From: Bacillota bacterium
Lineage (GTDB): Bacteria > Bacillota > Clostridia > Acetivibrionales > DSM-2933
Assembly: GCA_023430975.1 (NCBI GenBank)
Contig: JAEYYB010000171.1
Location: forward strand, 20,781 to 84,780
DNA: 64,000 bases
Reading direction: 5' to 3'
Below the pieces are notes generated by a model. That model saw only the letters and a program-made list of their open reading frames with translations. It was not told the origin of the DNA and ran no database searches. Shown here in pieces: positions 9,741 through 20,700 of the stretch (position 1 is its first letter; each line of letters starts with the position of its first letter). The translations under genes and the position numbers were made by a program.

Positions 9741-12251
9741 CTAAAACAAAGCCGGGTAATCAGTTTGTGTTTTATTGAAGTTTCCTGCCAGTATAATAAC
9801 ATCTGCCATATTTATTGTATTATCCTTATTAAGGTCTGCATAGGATTTAAAATCTGCATCGGAGGATGTCTTACCGAAGGATTTTGCTATTTCAATAACA
9901 TCGGCCATGTTGATGGAATTATTCTGAACATTATTTACAGGAATGTCACCTGCCCATATATCAATAGGTGCAGACTTGGAGGAAATTTCCTTGTCTTTGC
10001 TAATTGATATAGAAGAAACTTTTCTTGTAAGATAGCCTTCCTTGCTTATCACAAGGGTATATTCCTTATTGCCAGGCACATTTTTGATTTCAAAATAGCC
10101 ATTCTCATCTGACACTGCACTTAATGAAGTGCCTTCTAATTCAACTTTGAAACCAGGCAATACACTTGCAGCCTGAGTTGCAGTATAACTAAAGTTCGGT
10201 TTTACATATCCATATACCTTATAGCCTGTTTGAGAACTTGGTGAAGTAGGGGTAGGAGTCGGTTTTGAAGATGTAGGAGTTGATGAGGGGTTTCCTCCTG
10301 GCTCTACTCCATAAACCAATACTCCGTTATCGTATACAGGCATATTTGTTACCTTCACAGCAGCATTGGAATCTGTTGATATTCCTTTGAATGAGAAGTC
10401 GTTCTTGCTATCCCAGTAGGTTGTTGCCTCAGGTGCTGATATTCTAAACTGTATTTCATGTTTATGTTGTGATTGACCGCCTGGATATATTTTGGTTCCT
10501 GTAAAGTCGAGGGTTACATAGTAAATGTTTTTAGACTCATCCCAAGGTGTAAGACCTTTAGCGGAGCCCCCCTGACTGTAGTTTGATGATACTTTTATGT
10601 CCGATGGCTTTGCACCGGCAGCAATAACTTCGGATAAATCAACAAAATATCTGAAGGAAAGCTTATCACCCATCCTTGCAGGCCATGCGGATTTGTTCAG
10701 GAGGAATGCCCTAATTTCAATATGACTTGCACTCTGGTTGTTGACAGCAGCTTCTACAGAGAATTCATCTTCTGTAACTGGTTCGATTGCTTTTAAATCC
10801 GGTATGGGAGTACCGCCATAGTCTTCATACATCTTCGCACAAGCACCGACAAAGCCAGCATTATAGTCACATGCTACTTCATTTGACTCATAATCGTCAA
10901 CTTTGTCATAGTATGAATTGTCAGCTGCACTCTTCGGTCCGCCAACAAGAGCTCCAATCAGCGTATGCCTATGGTTTTCAGGCACTTTCATGGAATCGTA
11001 CCATGAGCCGTGGGCAGTTCTGTGATGGTAATGCTGTGGAGGATTTTCTCCAAACCCTGTAAGGAAACTCTTGCCTGTGCTTCCGAGACAGTAGTCTATT
11101 TGCTGCTTGGCAAAATCGTTATATATTTTTGCCTTGTCTGTCGGGCAACCACTCCAGTCAGCATAAACACTTGCCAAAAATGCTGTGGTGGAAGCATGCC
11201 TTAAGGAACCCCATGTTGTTAACCATGCCAGACCCTTAGCGGTATAAGCTATGCGTGAAGTGCCTGTACCTACAGACCACCAATCTAAATGTCTTTGAAT
11301 AGCTTCCTTATATACATCTTTTTCTGTTAACTTGGCAAGGAGCAGGAAACATCCCATAAGCTTGTCATCCCAGCACATTCCCCATCTGAATTTCAGATCG
11401 GTGGACTGATTTTCTCTCTGCCAGCTGGGTTCATAGGATTCAGCCTTGGTAAGGTATGTATTATCCTGTGTTGCCATATATAGCCAGGTGGAAGCCCAAG
11501 TCAATTCATCTATAAATCCGCTGTGTGATGTATAGAAGTTGGTTGCTGCTGTATAGCCCTTATCGCTTTTTGTAGTGTCTGCAAAAGTAAAGAGCTCTTT
11601 TGCGTGTTTTAAGCAAGTAGCAGAATATGTAGGGTCAGTTTCTTTGAATATAATTGATGCTGCGGCTAAAGCTGCTGCAGCTTCGCCAACAACTGTGGAA
11701 CCGGGGCTTGCAGTGGTAAGCTTGTATGATGGTCTGGCCATCTGCATGACTTCGCAGGGACCCCACCATTTGTGGTCATCATCGCCGTTTCCAACCTGGT
11801 AATAGAATTCGTTCGGAGCAGTATGACACTTGATAAGAAAGTCTGTAGCCCACTTTATGTTGTCTAAAATATAGGGAAGTTGTCCGCTTTTTTTGTAGGC
11901 ATCTCTTGCCTCATATACACTCCATGAGAGCATTGAAACGGTATAAGCCATAGGGAGATTGAACTTGACATGGTCACCTGCATCATACCAGCCGCCTGTC
12001 AGATCAACACCGACATCAGCACCGTCTGTAAGACCTGAATCTCCACGCCAGTTCATTCTCTTGTCTTCAGGAAGTTTTCCAGAGCGTTGAAACTCATAAA
12101 ACATTATTGACTTTTGTAATGCTTCGCCGTAGTTATAGCTTGGTGCAGCATTGGAAGTTGCAGTAGCCTGAGGAATAACTACTACAGATGTCAGCAAAGT
12201 AGCTGACAATAACACTGATACTTTTTTTAGAAAACCTTTTTTACTAAACAT
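9741..12251 (-). CDS. Cellulosomal GH9 endoglucanase with CBM3c and X-dockerin
   Basis: This 836-residue protein has a signal peptide (1-32), a GH9 (alpha/alpha)6 barrel (about 36-475), a CBM3c-like domain fused directly behind it (485-650), a Pro/Thr/Ser linker (655-680), an X-module (682-770) and a dockerin (775-836). Catalytic residues are visible: Asp90 and Asp93 in WYDAGDH, and Glu458 in YESNEV as proton donor. The GH9-CBM3c pairing is typical of processive endoglucanases acting on cellulose. The X-module/dockerin is nearly the same as in the adjacent xylanase, with a degenerate first Ca loop (NNVQNNSINMAD) and a canonical second one (DLNKDNTINMAD). Translation starts after GGAGG, 5 nt before the ATG. 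The intergenic hairpin at 9616-9666 implies that it is transcribed separately from the xylanase. Confidence 0.97.
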   Translation of the reverse strand: MFSKKGFLKKVSVLLSATLLTSVVVIPQATATSNAAPSYNYGEALQKSIMFYEFQRSGKLPEDKRMNWRGDSGLTDGADVGVDLTGGWYDAGDHVKFNLPMAYTVSMLSWSVYEARDAYKKSGQLPYILDNIKWATDFLIKCHTAPNEFYYQVGNGDDDHKWWGPCEVMQMARPSYKLTTASPGSTVVGEAAAALAAASIIFKETDPTYSATCLKHAKELFTFADTTKSDKGYTAATNFYTSHSGFIDELTWASTWLYMATQDNTYLTKAESYEPSWQRENQSTDLKFRWGMCWDDKLMGCFLLLAKLTEKDVYKEAIQRHLDWWSVGTGTSRIAYTAKGLAWLTTWGSLRHASTTAFLASVYADWSGCPTDKAKIYNDFAKQQIDYCLGSTGKSFLTGFGENPPQHYHHRTAHGSWYDSMKVPENHRHTLIGALVGGPKSAADNSYYDKVDDYESNEVACDYNAGFVGACAKMYEDYGGTPIPDLKAIEPVTEDEFSVEAAVNNQSASHIEIRAFLLNKSAWPARMGDKLSFRYFVDLSEVIAAGAKPSDIKVSSNYSQGGSAKGLTPWDESKNIYYVTLDFTGTKIYPGGQSQHKHEIQFRISAPEATTYWDSKNDFSFKGISTDSNAAVKVTNMPVYDNGVLVYGVEPGGNPSSTPTSSKPTPTPTSPSSQTGYKVYGYVKPNFSYTATQAASVLPGFKVELEGTSLSAVSDENGYFEIKNVPGNKEYTLVISKEGYLTRKVSSISISKDKEISSKSAPIDIWAGDIPVNNVQNNSINMADVIEIAKSFGKTSSDADFKSYADLNKDNTINMADVIILAGNFNKTQTDYPALF

Positions 12252-13053
12252 CTTAACCTCCTAATTAATTTTAATCTTTTTTGTATATTAAAAGTGTTAA
12301 TAATCTTACATTTGGCGGAACAAATAACGAACGGTTCAACGAGATTTGCGACAGACAAATGTAATAGATTTATCACTTTTAATATAATTTTAATTTATAT
12401 TTTTCAGACCTCCTTATAAAATTTAATAAATTAATAGATAGTCACTTTTAATTTATCTATTTTAATTAAATTATACCATCTTGAGGTGCCTTGGGCAATT
12501 CTTTACTGTGAAAGGTACACCTAAAACTATTGTACATTAGCAGCATAAAATCTGCTAATTTATTACTAATGACTTTACATTTGTCTTGTTCTGTATTATC
12601 ATATTTATATAAAAATCGTTAGCAAATTTACACTTAGTTGAGCAAATAACCAACTTTTTTGAACATTGTAAATTGAATTATGGCCCTATTGAATTTTTGA
12701 AGTTTTATTCTATTATCTTAAAGTGCCTGCATCAGGCATCTATTATCTTAAAACCAACCTTATCCGGGGTTATTGGTTAAACATAACTTCAAAAGCTTTT
12801 TATACTGCCTTTACGTGAGTATGAGTGAAGCTATGGCACTATCCCAAGTGTCAGACCGGAATAACTAATCCAATAAATGTTGAAGTATCGCAAGAAAGTA
12901 AAGCATTTTTTATTTATTAGAACACCCTTAAGGCGTTGAATACTATTATTAGTTTATATAATGTTCTTTGATTATTGTAAAATTTCAATATTACGATAAA
13001 GAGATTGATGATTTTATTTTATAACATTTTGTTGTTAAATTTGTTGTTGAATT
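12252..13053. other. 800-bp divergent intergenic region between GH9 and the lipid locus
   Basis: It holds a full family A element (12284-12386) in the GH9 leader and AT-rich promoter-like DNA. It also holds a 14-bp direct repeat (12709-12722 and 12739-12752) around a small GCCTG/CAGGC hairpin (12725-12737), then a GC-richer stretch at about 12760-12900 that may be a structured RNA leader. I could not match that stretch to a known riboswitch, and no ORF is convincing. Confidence 0.6.
12284..12386. mobile_element. Family A palindromic element (MITE-like), full copy 1
   Basis: This 103-bp element has imperfect terminal inverted repeats of about 31 bp starting TATATTAAAAGTG. The interior (ACATTTGGCGGAACAAATAACGAACG, about 12307-12332) can pair with the right half, so the whole element folds into one long hairpin. 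It is related to the copies at 13820 and 14592 but more diverged. It encodes no protein. Confidence 0.8.
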
Positions 13054-13745
13054 TTGGGGGGATATATGAGGAATACAAATTATTTTTTTCCTGAATATGC
13101 GGCTTTATGCATGTTATGGATTTGGCAATACGCTATATTGCTTCTGGAGATGATTATGTACTTATTTTGGGCGGCAATGCAATTGCAAAATTTGTTAGGT
13201 ACTGGAAAAATCCTGACCCCAAGACGGTTTTCCTGTTTGGAGATGCAATGGCGGCAATGCTGATTGGATATTCTGATGTAAAGAACTTTCTGGCATCCTA
13301 TCTTCTTACAAATCACACAATGTATGATAATTCGAAAATAGAATTTGGTACCAGCATTCTTCGAGAAGGTATGGAGAATCTGGATCCAAGTATTTTTACC
13401 ATGAAAATAGCTGATGGTAACCTGCTTTTTAAAAGTGCTGTAGAGTATTCCAAAATTGTTACGGATAAGTTGTTATTTGCTACAGGCCTTAATATTGAAG
13501 ATATTGATTTTTTTGTTACATCTGATCAATCAACAAAGTTATGGGAAGCACAGCTTAAAGAGAATGGAATACCAAAGGAAAAATGCCAGAGCATGTTTTA
13601 CAAATATGGTAACACTGTAGCTGCAATGAGTCCATTAAATCTGGATGATTTAATATCATCAGGCCGGCTGAAAAGAGGCAATCTTGTAATGATGCAGGCA
13701 CATGGTGCTGGAGCAAGCAGCGGTGGGATGATATTTAGATACTAA
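13054..13745 (+). pseudogene. Remnant of a 3-oxoacyl-ACP synthase III-like gene, N-terminal half lost
   Basis: A start codon with a strong GGGGGG ribosome site (13054) begins MRNTNYFFPEY, but the homologous body lies in another frame (ATG 13107 to 13745, 212 residues). That body begins at the point where the family has its active-site Cys (in-frame CGFMHVMDLA, Cys codon at 13098) and runs through RYIASG, FGDAMAA and the C-terminal YGNTVAAMSP and GAGASSGG. Normal length is about 320-340 residues, so the first ~110 are missing. The His-Gln-x-Asn motif reads SDQST, so the catalytic His is absent, while the later Asn (GNT) is kept. As part of a lipid locus it would once have started chains or condensed acyl-CoA. 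It is now probably inactive. Confidence 0.7.
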
Positions 13746-13779
13746 GAAATGACAAAATGTTATTTGATTATTTATGCAA

Positions 13780-13816
13780 TTGTTGATGAGCTAAGATAAC
13801 TTAGGGAGCGAAATTT
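13780..13816 (-). repeat. Family B palindromic repeat, copy 2
   Basis: In inverse orientation it matches the copy at 31209-31260: TTGATGAGCTAAG, a variable stretch, then GCGAAATTT. It lies just downstream of the synthase III remnant and touches the family A element at 13820. Confidence 0.55.
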
Positions 13817-13819
13817 AAT

Positions 13820-13924
13820 TATATTAAATACGTTATTAATCTTACATTTAGCAGAACAAAATAACGAACGCTTTAACGGAATTTTGCGATAGATAAATGT
13901 AAAAGATTAATCGCATTTAATATA
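13820..13924. mobile_element. Family A palindromic element (MITE-like), full copy 2
   Basis: This 105-bp element has imperfect terminal inverted repeats (TTAAATACGTTATTAATC paired with GATTAATCGCATTTAA) and a hairpin-forming interior. It differs from copy 3 (14592) at only about seven positions, which points to recent movement or gene conversion. TA bases at both ends would fit a TA target duplication of the Tc1/mariner type. Confidence 0.85.
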
Positions 13925-13985
13925 AATATAGAAATTTTAGTTGATACAAGCAGATTATTTTATTTACATGGGGGGAAAGAGTTAA

Positions 13986-14636
13986 ATGAATTATTGCCAA
14001 TTGTTATTTGATACAAAAGAAAAGTATTTGGATCTGGAAGCACTCATTGATGCAGATAGTGGCAGAAGACTTACTTACAGAGAACTTATGGAGGAAGTTA
14101 AAAAAACTGCTGGACTTATAGAATCAAAGGGATATACCAATGGTGATGTAATTGCGACGCATCTTTATAACAGTATAGAAGCAGCGGTTATATTACTTGC
14201 AATTCAATACATAGGCGGAGTTGTTTGCCTAATAGACCCTCTTTTTAAACCAAACGAGATAATTTACTACATTGAAGATTCAAATGCTAAATGTTTATTT
14301 ACTCATCTTAAAACAACAGATATGGATACGGTTGTAAAGGAAATGACAGAAGTAATTAATATAAATGAGTTCGGGGATGAATTGAGAGATTTTGTTTATG
14401 CAGATAAGAAATTTTACAGCTATGATGAGAATGAGCTTGCAATGCTCCTCTATACATCCGGTTCTACATCAAAACCTAAGGGTGTGATGATACCTGCCGG
14501 AAATTTCTTTGTATTTTTAGAAAAAAGCTACCAGTCAAAGTATGTACATACAGAGGATGACAGATTTTTAGTAAAAGTTACTTGCGTGATCTACATTAAA
14601 TACGTTATTAATCTTACATTTAGCAGAGCAAAATAA
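13986..14636 (+). pseudogene. Truncated acyl-AMP ligase / acyl-CoA synthetase (ANL family)
   Basis: The 216-residue frame starts at ATG 13986 after GGGGGGAAAG. Its N-terminal part is a clear AMP-binding enzyme: RLTYRELMEEV, then the P-loop-like core motif LLYTSGSTSKPKGVM (about residues 155-170). Family members have about 500 residues. Here the frame enters the family A element at 14592, and the last ~14 residues plus the stop are element sequence. The A5-A10 motifs and the catalytic Lys domain are missing and not found downstream. An intact version would activate a fatty or aryl acid as starter for the PKS. It is almost certainly non-functional unless it works as a fragment. Confidence 0.85.
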
Positions 14637-14696
14637 CGAGCACTTTAACGGAATTTTGCGATAGATAAATGTAAAAGATTAATCGTATTTAATCTA
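14592..14696. mobile_element. Family A palindromic element (MITE-like), full copy 3, ending the ligase gene
   Basis: It is near-identical to copy 2 and in the same orientation. Its left end lies inside the ligase coding frame, and its right end lies 5 bp before the PKS ribosome site GGAGG (14701-14705). It therefore replaces the 3' two-thirds of the ligase gene, which suggests a deletion with one end at the element rather than simple insertion. Confidence 0.88.
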
Positions 14697-14713
14697 ATTT
14701 GGAGGTTGTTGTA

Positions 14714-17700
14714 ATGAAGAAATATAGTTATCCTGAGGAGAGAGTTGCAGTTGTTGCCATGGGGTGTATCATGCCTGATGCCATGAATATTGGGGCCCTG
14801 TGGAACAATATATTGGAAAAGAGAGTATCAATTAAGGAAATACCGGATCATTATTTTAGTAAATCGGTATTCTACAGTCCGGATATAAAAGGAAAAATAA
14901 GTAAGGATGATAAAACCTATACAAAGATTGCAGCAGTTATCGATGAAATTGATTTTTTGGATTTAGGCAAAAAATATAGGATTCCGCCTGCGGTTTCAGC
15001 TTATCTGGACAATAATCAGAAGGCAGCAATATATTGTGCCGACCAAACTTTGAACAGTCTTAGAAGCAGCCTTCCTAAAGAACGTACAGCGGTAATACTT
15101 AGTACCGGAACTCCGGGATTAAAATTTGAAAAGTTAATTAAAAGATCATTTTTTGCCCATTTAAAAAGTCAAATCTTAAATCATCAACTTATATCAAAGG
15201 GAAGCTTTCCGCAAATACAAGATGTACTAAATGATATTTCCAATGAACTTTTAAAAGATACTCAGCCAATAACCGAGGATACTACAACAGGTTATTTGCA
15301 AAATATTACTGCAGGCAGGCTTTCAAATATATTTGATTTATGGGGCCCTTCGTATGTGGTTGATGCAGCATGTGCATCTGCTCTTACCGCTATTTCATCA
15401 AGTGTTTCGGGGCTTTTGAACTATGAATATGATGCTGTTATTTCCGGGGGAGTAGAAGTAACATTATCCGAAATACCTTTAACCTCATTTAGCGGGATAA
15501 ATGCTTTGTCACCTGATGGTTCATATCCTTTTGACTCGAGGGCAAATGGATTTGTAATCGGGCTTGGCGGCGGAACGGTAGTTTTAAAAAGACTGGCTGA
15601 TGCATTAAGGGATGGAGACTATATTTACTCAATTGTTTCAGGATATGGACAGGGAAGTGATGGCAAGGGTAAATATATCGCAGCACCAAGTGAAGATGGA
15701 CAGATAAGGGTTATACAAAGTGCATGCAAAATGTCAGGTTATTCTGTAGATACAATTGAAATGCTTGAAGCCCATGGGACCGGAACAATTGTGGGAGATG
15801 TTGTTGAGGTATCAGCATTGAAAAAAGCCTTTGGGGAATTGGGGGCAAAAAAAGAGAATTACTGTGGTTTAGGCTCGATAAAGTCAAACATCGGCCATTT
15901 AAAGAATGCAGCCGGAATTGCAGGTTTTATAAAGGCTTCGCTGGCACTTGAAAATAAAGTCCTGCCTGCTTCTGCAAATATTAGTGAGATAAATCCCAAA
16001 TTGCAGTTGGAAGGGTCACCTTTCTATGTTTTACGTGACAATAAGAAATGGGAGGAAAGCCCTTTGCATCCAAGAAGGGCAAATGTAAGCTCCTATGGTT
16101 TTGGAGGGGCAGATTACCATGTATGCCTTGAGGAATTCAGGCCGGAATTTTTACAAAAATCATACAGTTTTAGTGGCGAAGGGAAAAACAGGAATAACTC
16201 TTATATTTGGGCGGATACGAAACAGGGTGAAGAAAAAGAAGGAAAGGAAGAAGCAGTTTGGTTTTCGGGTAATTCCATTGAGGATGTAATTAATGCATAC
16301 AAGTCTTTTATCTATAATGGTTTTGAGGGTTCCTTTGAAAAGGCAGTTTATTTTAACAATTTATCAGCTTGCTCACAACATGATTTAAGGATATCCATAT
16401 GTGCAAATTCCAAAAACCAGCTTGAGGATAAATGGAAAATGCTTGAGCCTTACTTAGAGGAAATGAAGATTAATGAGGCCAATGTTCTTAATCTTAAGGG
16501 CATATATGTAGGTAAAAATAAAAAAATATCATCATCAGAAATAGCTTTGATGTTTCCGGGGCAAGGCTCTCAGTATCCCAATATGTTAAAGGGGCTTTAT
16601 GAAACATACCCTTGCGTAAAGGCTTTTTATATGAAGGCCGATGCCATTTGGAAATCAATGTATAATAGCTCTGTTAAGGATTTGATTTTTGGAAATGATG
16701 AAGAGCTTAAAGATATTCTAAAAAATACGAAGAATACCCATCCTGCAATGTTCATAAGCAATTTGGGAGTATCTCAACTCCTCATTGAGGCAGGTATAAA
16801 GGCTGATTACATGATGGGTCACAGCCTTGGGGAGATTACTTCATTGTATGCCGGTGAAATGATTGATTTGAGATCAGCTATAAAAATAGTAGGAGAAAGA
16901 GGCCTTTCCTTTGACGGTATTGATGAAAATAAAAGAGGAGGAATGTTAAGCGTTAAGGAAGAAGCTCATAAGCTTGCGGAGATTATAAAATCAAAAGGCT
17001 TTAATGTCAGCATTGCCAACATAAATTCATCTGATCAGACTGTTGTAGGGGGAGAAAGGGAAGAAATCAAAAGGTTTTCAGAGTTTTTAAATCAAGACGG
17101 ATACAAAAATACTGTTTTAAACGTATCCCATGCATTCCATACAAATATGGTATCAAAAGCTGCAGATTCCTTTTATGAAAGAATAAAGGATACCAAGTTT
17201 AATACCCCCAAATTTAAAATGATGGCATGTCATTTATCTGATTTGTATAATAATTTTAAGTTTGACGACAAAGATATGGCAGATGTATTGAGGGAACAAA
17301 TACTCTCACCGGTTAGATTTGCCGATTCCATATTAAAGCTCTATAACAAGGGGGTAAGGGTATTTATAGAAGCCGGACCTTCTAATGTATTGACCAATCT
17401 TGTTAAGAACATACTTCCAGATAAGGATGTAAAGGTGATAAATGTCAACAATAAGAGCAAATGCCCGGTAGAAGGTTTTAAACAGGCACTTGCCATGCTT
17501 TTTGCCCATGGGGTTGATATTTCTTATGTACCTTCAAATGCAGTTCTTGGATTGCAGGAGGAAGGACAGAGCACCATTGTGTATAAAGCTGAGGCAAAAC
17601 ATGAAGATGTGGCCTCTATAGATAGTGCAATTGTAAAAATAACAAATGATCAGCACAATAATACCTGCTATGTTGGTGAGAATAAAAAAGAAAGCCTGGT

Positions 17701-20700
17701 ATACAGCGGTGTATCGGTGGGGCTTCCGGGGACGTTCAAGAAAGCTTTTACAGATGACAATTTCCAGTACCTATTTGACGGTAAAAACATGATTGAACTC
17801 CTTACAGATGAAGAAGCGGAGAGCATATTGGAATTAAATATTACAAAGCTTATTAAAAGGGAAAAGGATTCGGTACTTAAAAAGATAACGGCAATAAATG
17901 AAGTTATTCATCTTCAAGGGAAAATGGGAAGAATAGATATGCTGAATGATTATCTCATTGACGAAAAGATTTTAAATGAGATGACTGCAAGTGTATGTGC
18001 AGGAGTTGCTGCCGGATTTGAAGCAATAAAAGATGCAGGGATTCCTCTTATAAGGGAGTATAGGGAGACCACTTCAGGGTCGGTGCTGCCGGGAAGACTT
18101 GTATTACCGCAAGAGATGCAGGATAGCACAGGCATTATATTTGCAAGTGCCCATTCTCAGGTTGAATCGGTGATATCGGAAGTTTCGAGGTACACGGCAG
18201 CAAAATATGGAACAAGGTTTAGAAAGGATATCTTGAAATTTTTTGAAGATATTATTTCCAAGGTAAGTGATTATGAAAGCAAGAAGATAATGGCAGACTG
18301 GTTTGCACTCCATTACTCAAGACTTTCAAATAATCCAACCGAATCAGATGTCTATGAATTCAATCATGATTTCCTGGCACTGCTGTCTTCCCAGGCAAAT
18401 ACCAGGCTTGCACAGTTTATCGGTGCTAACGGACCTAACATGTACATAAGTGCAGCATGCTCATCGACTGCAAGTGCTGTGACTGTTGCAGAGGATTTAA
18501 TAAGGGCAGGGCATGCAAAGAGGATGATTGTCATCGGTGCTGATATAACCAGCGGAAAGAATATGCTGCCATGGTTTGCAGCTGCATTTTCAAGCATTGG
18601 TGCACTAACTGATTCAGATAGTCTTTATGATGCAGCTGTTCCTTTTGATAACCGGAGAAGTGGTATGATTCTTGGCTCCGGTGCTGTCGGACTGGTAATT
18701 GAAAAGGATTCTGATGTGGAAAAAAGAGGCATGAACGGTATATGCCGAATTATGGGTACCCATATGTTTAATGCTGCGGGGCATCAAACAAGAATTGATG
18801 TAAAAAGGCATTGTGTTGAGTTGGATAGATTTATATCCAAGATGGAAAATGAATATAATTTAAATAGAAATGCATTGGCATCAAAGATGGTTTATTGCTC
18901 CCATGAGACATATTCCCATAAGAATGGTGGATGCTCAAGCATGGAAAAGGTAGCATTGGAAAATACCTTTGGTGACAAATTTAAGGAAATTAAAGTAATC
19001 AATACAAAGGGAATGACAGGCCATACTTTGGGAGCTTCTATAGAAGAAGCTGTTTCGGCAAAAGTGCTGCAGTACCAGAAGATTCCGCCTATAGTAAACT
19101 ATAAGGTGCCTGATCCTGATCTTGAAGGCTTGAATTTATCAAAGGGTGGTAACTATGAGTTTGAATACGTGCTAAGGACTGTGTCTGCTTTTGGTGGAAA
19201 TGGGAATTATCATTTACTGCAAAAAATAGCACATGGAGATGAAAGGATTGTTAACAGAAAGGCATACCAGGAATGGATTGAGGGTATATGTTCAAAAAAT
19301 GCCAAGTTAAATGTTTCTGGAAGACTCCTTGTAGCAGAGGTTCAAACGGACAATGAGCTGCATGATTCAAATGAGCCGGATATACAGAAACAAAATTTTG
19401 TTAATACAAATAATGAGATTAAAAAGACATCTGATTTAACAGTAAAAATATCGGCTAATACAAGTAATATAAAAGTCAGCAATAATGTTGCTGATACCCC
19501 AATATTAAGTGATGCAGGTGTTGCAGAGGATAATTTTGAAATCGATAAGGAGAAAATCAAGAATGAGATATTGGAAATATATTCGGAAATTACCAAGTAT
19601 CCTAAAGATATGCTTGAACCATCAATGGAGCTTGAAGCTGATTTGGGTATAGATACAGTCAAGCAGGCTACAATTTACTCCATACTGACAGATAAGTACA
19701 AACTGGCACTTTCAGATGGACAGGCACTTTCCAATTATCCCACAATAGGGCATATTATAAATCTTGTGTTGGGAAAATTGGGAGAGAATAATGCGATTGA
19801 GGAAAAACAACTTAAAGGAAATGGAAAAGATAACCCAGTAGAAAATGAATGTTTTGAAGAAGTAAAACAAGTGAAGGATCAAACAGGGAAAAGAAAAATA
19901 GAATCAACAAAAATAGAATCAACAAAAATAGAATCGGTTGAAATCAAATCGGTCCCAGAAGATTTGGAAACCCAGATTTTAAAGCTTGTTTCGGAAATAA
20001 CGTTATATCCGGTAGAACTTCTTGACAAGGAAATGGACATGGAATCGGATCTTGGGATTGATACGGTAAAACAGGCTACCATATTATCTATTATAAGGGA
20101 CAAATTCCAAATTCCAGAGGAGAGTGCCAACAATCTTTCAAGCTACAATACTATTGGTGCATTAATTGATTATGTTAAAGGATACAACAAGAAATTAGAT
20201 GGAGAAATTTCGATAAATGCATATCAGCCCCTCAAAGACAATAATGATATGGATAATAAGAAAGAGAGCAGTATCATTAATATAATACAAAATAAAAAGG
20301 TTCAACAGGAATTTAAGACAGGTGGCAATATTGGGACAGAGATTTTAAATTTGATTTCAGATGTTACCCAATATCCTGTTGAAATGCTTGACGACGACAT
20401 GGAGCTTGAAGCTGATTTGGGCATCGATACCATCAAGCAGGCAACAATTATTTCTGAGATAAGTCATAGATTCAACCTTGATGACAATGTAAAGATGAAT
20501 CAGTCAGAGCTTAAAACCATCAGGTCACTTATAAATATGGTAGAAAACATAGTTTTAAATTTTGATTGCCATATGTCAATGCAATCAGAGAGCTTACAAA
20601 CCACTGATAATAAAGATTTAGTTGATTTGGAGTTGTGTGTCCAATATCCAGTAGTGGTTCCAGAGAATATGGGAATCAAGGATTATGACTTAAAGGAAAA

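Noticed and set aside
12810..12900. Possible cobalamin riboswitch (GGCACTAT...GTCAGACCGG loosely recalls the conserved 3' part)
   Set aside because: The key GCCACTG box and the rest of the conserved core are missing, and the adjacent genes have no link to cobalamin.
13080..13316. Small ORFs in other frames at the start of the synthase III remnant
   Set aside because: They have no recognisable protein features. Only the 13107-13745 frame has family motifs.
14699..14713. TTG 14699 as start of the PKS
   Set aside because: It overlaps the GGAGG ribosome site that fits ATG 14714 with 8-nt spacing.
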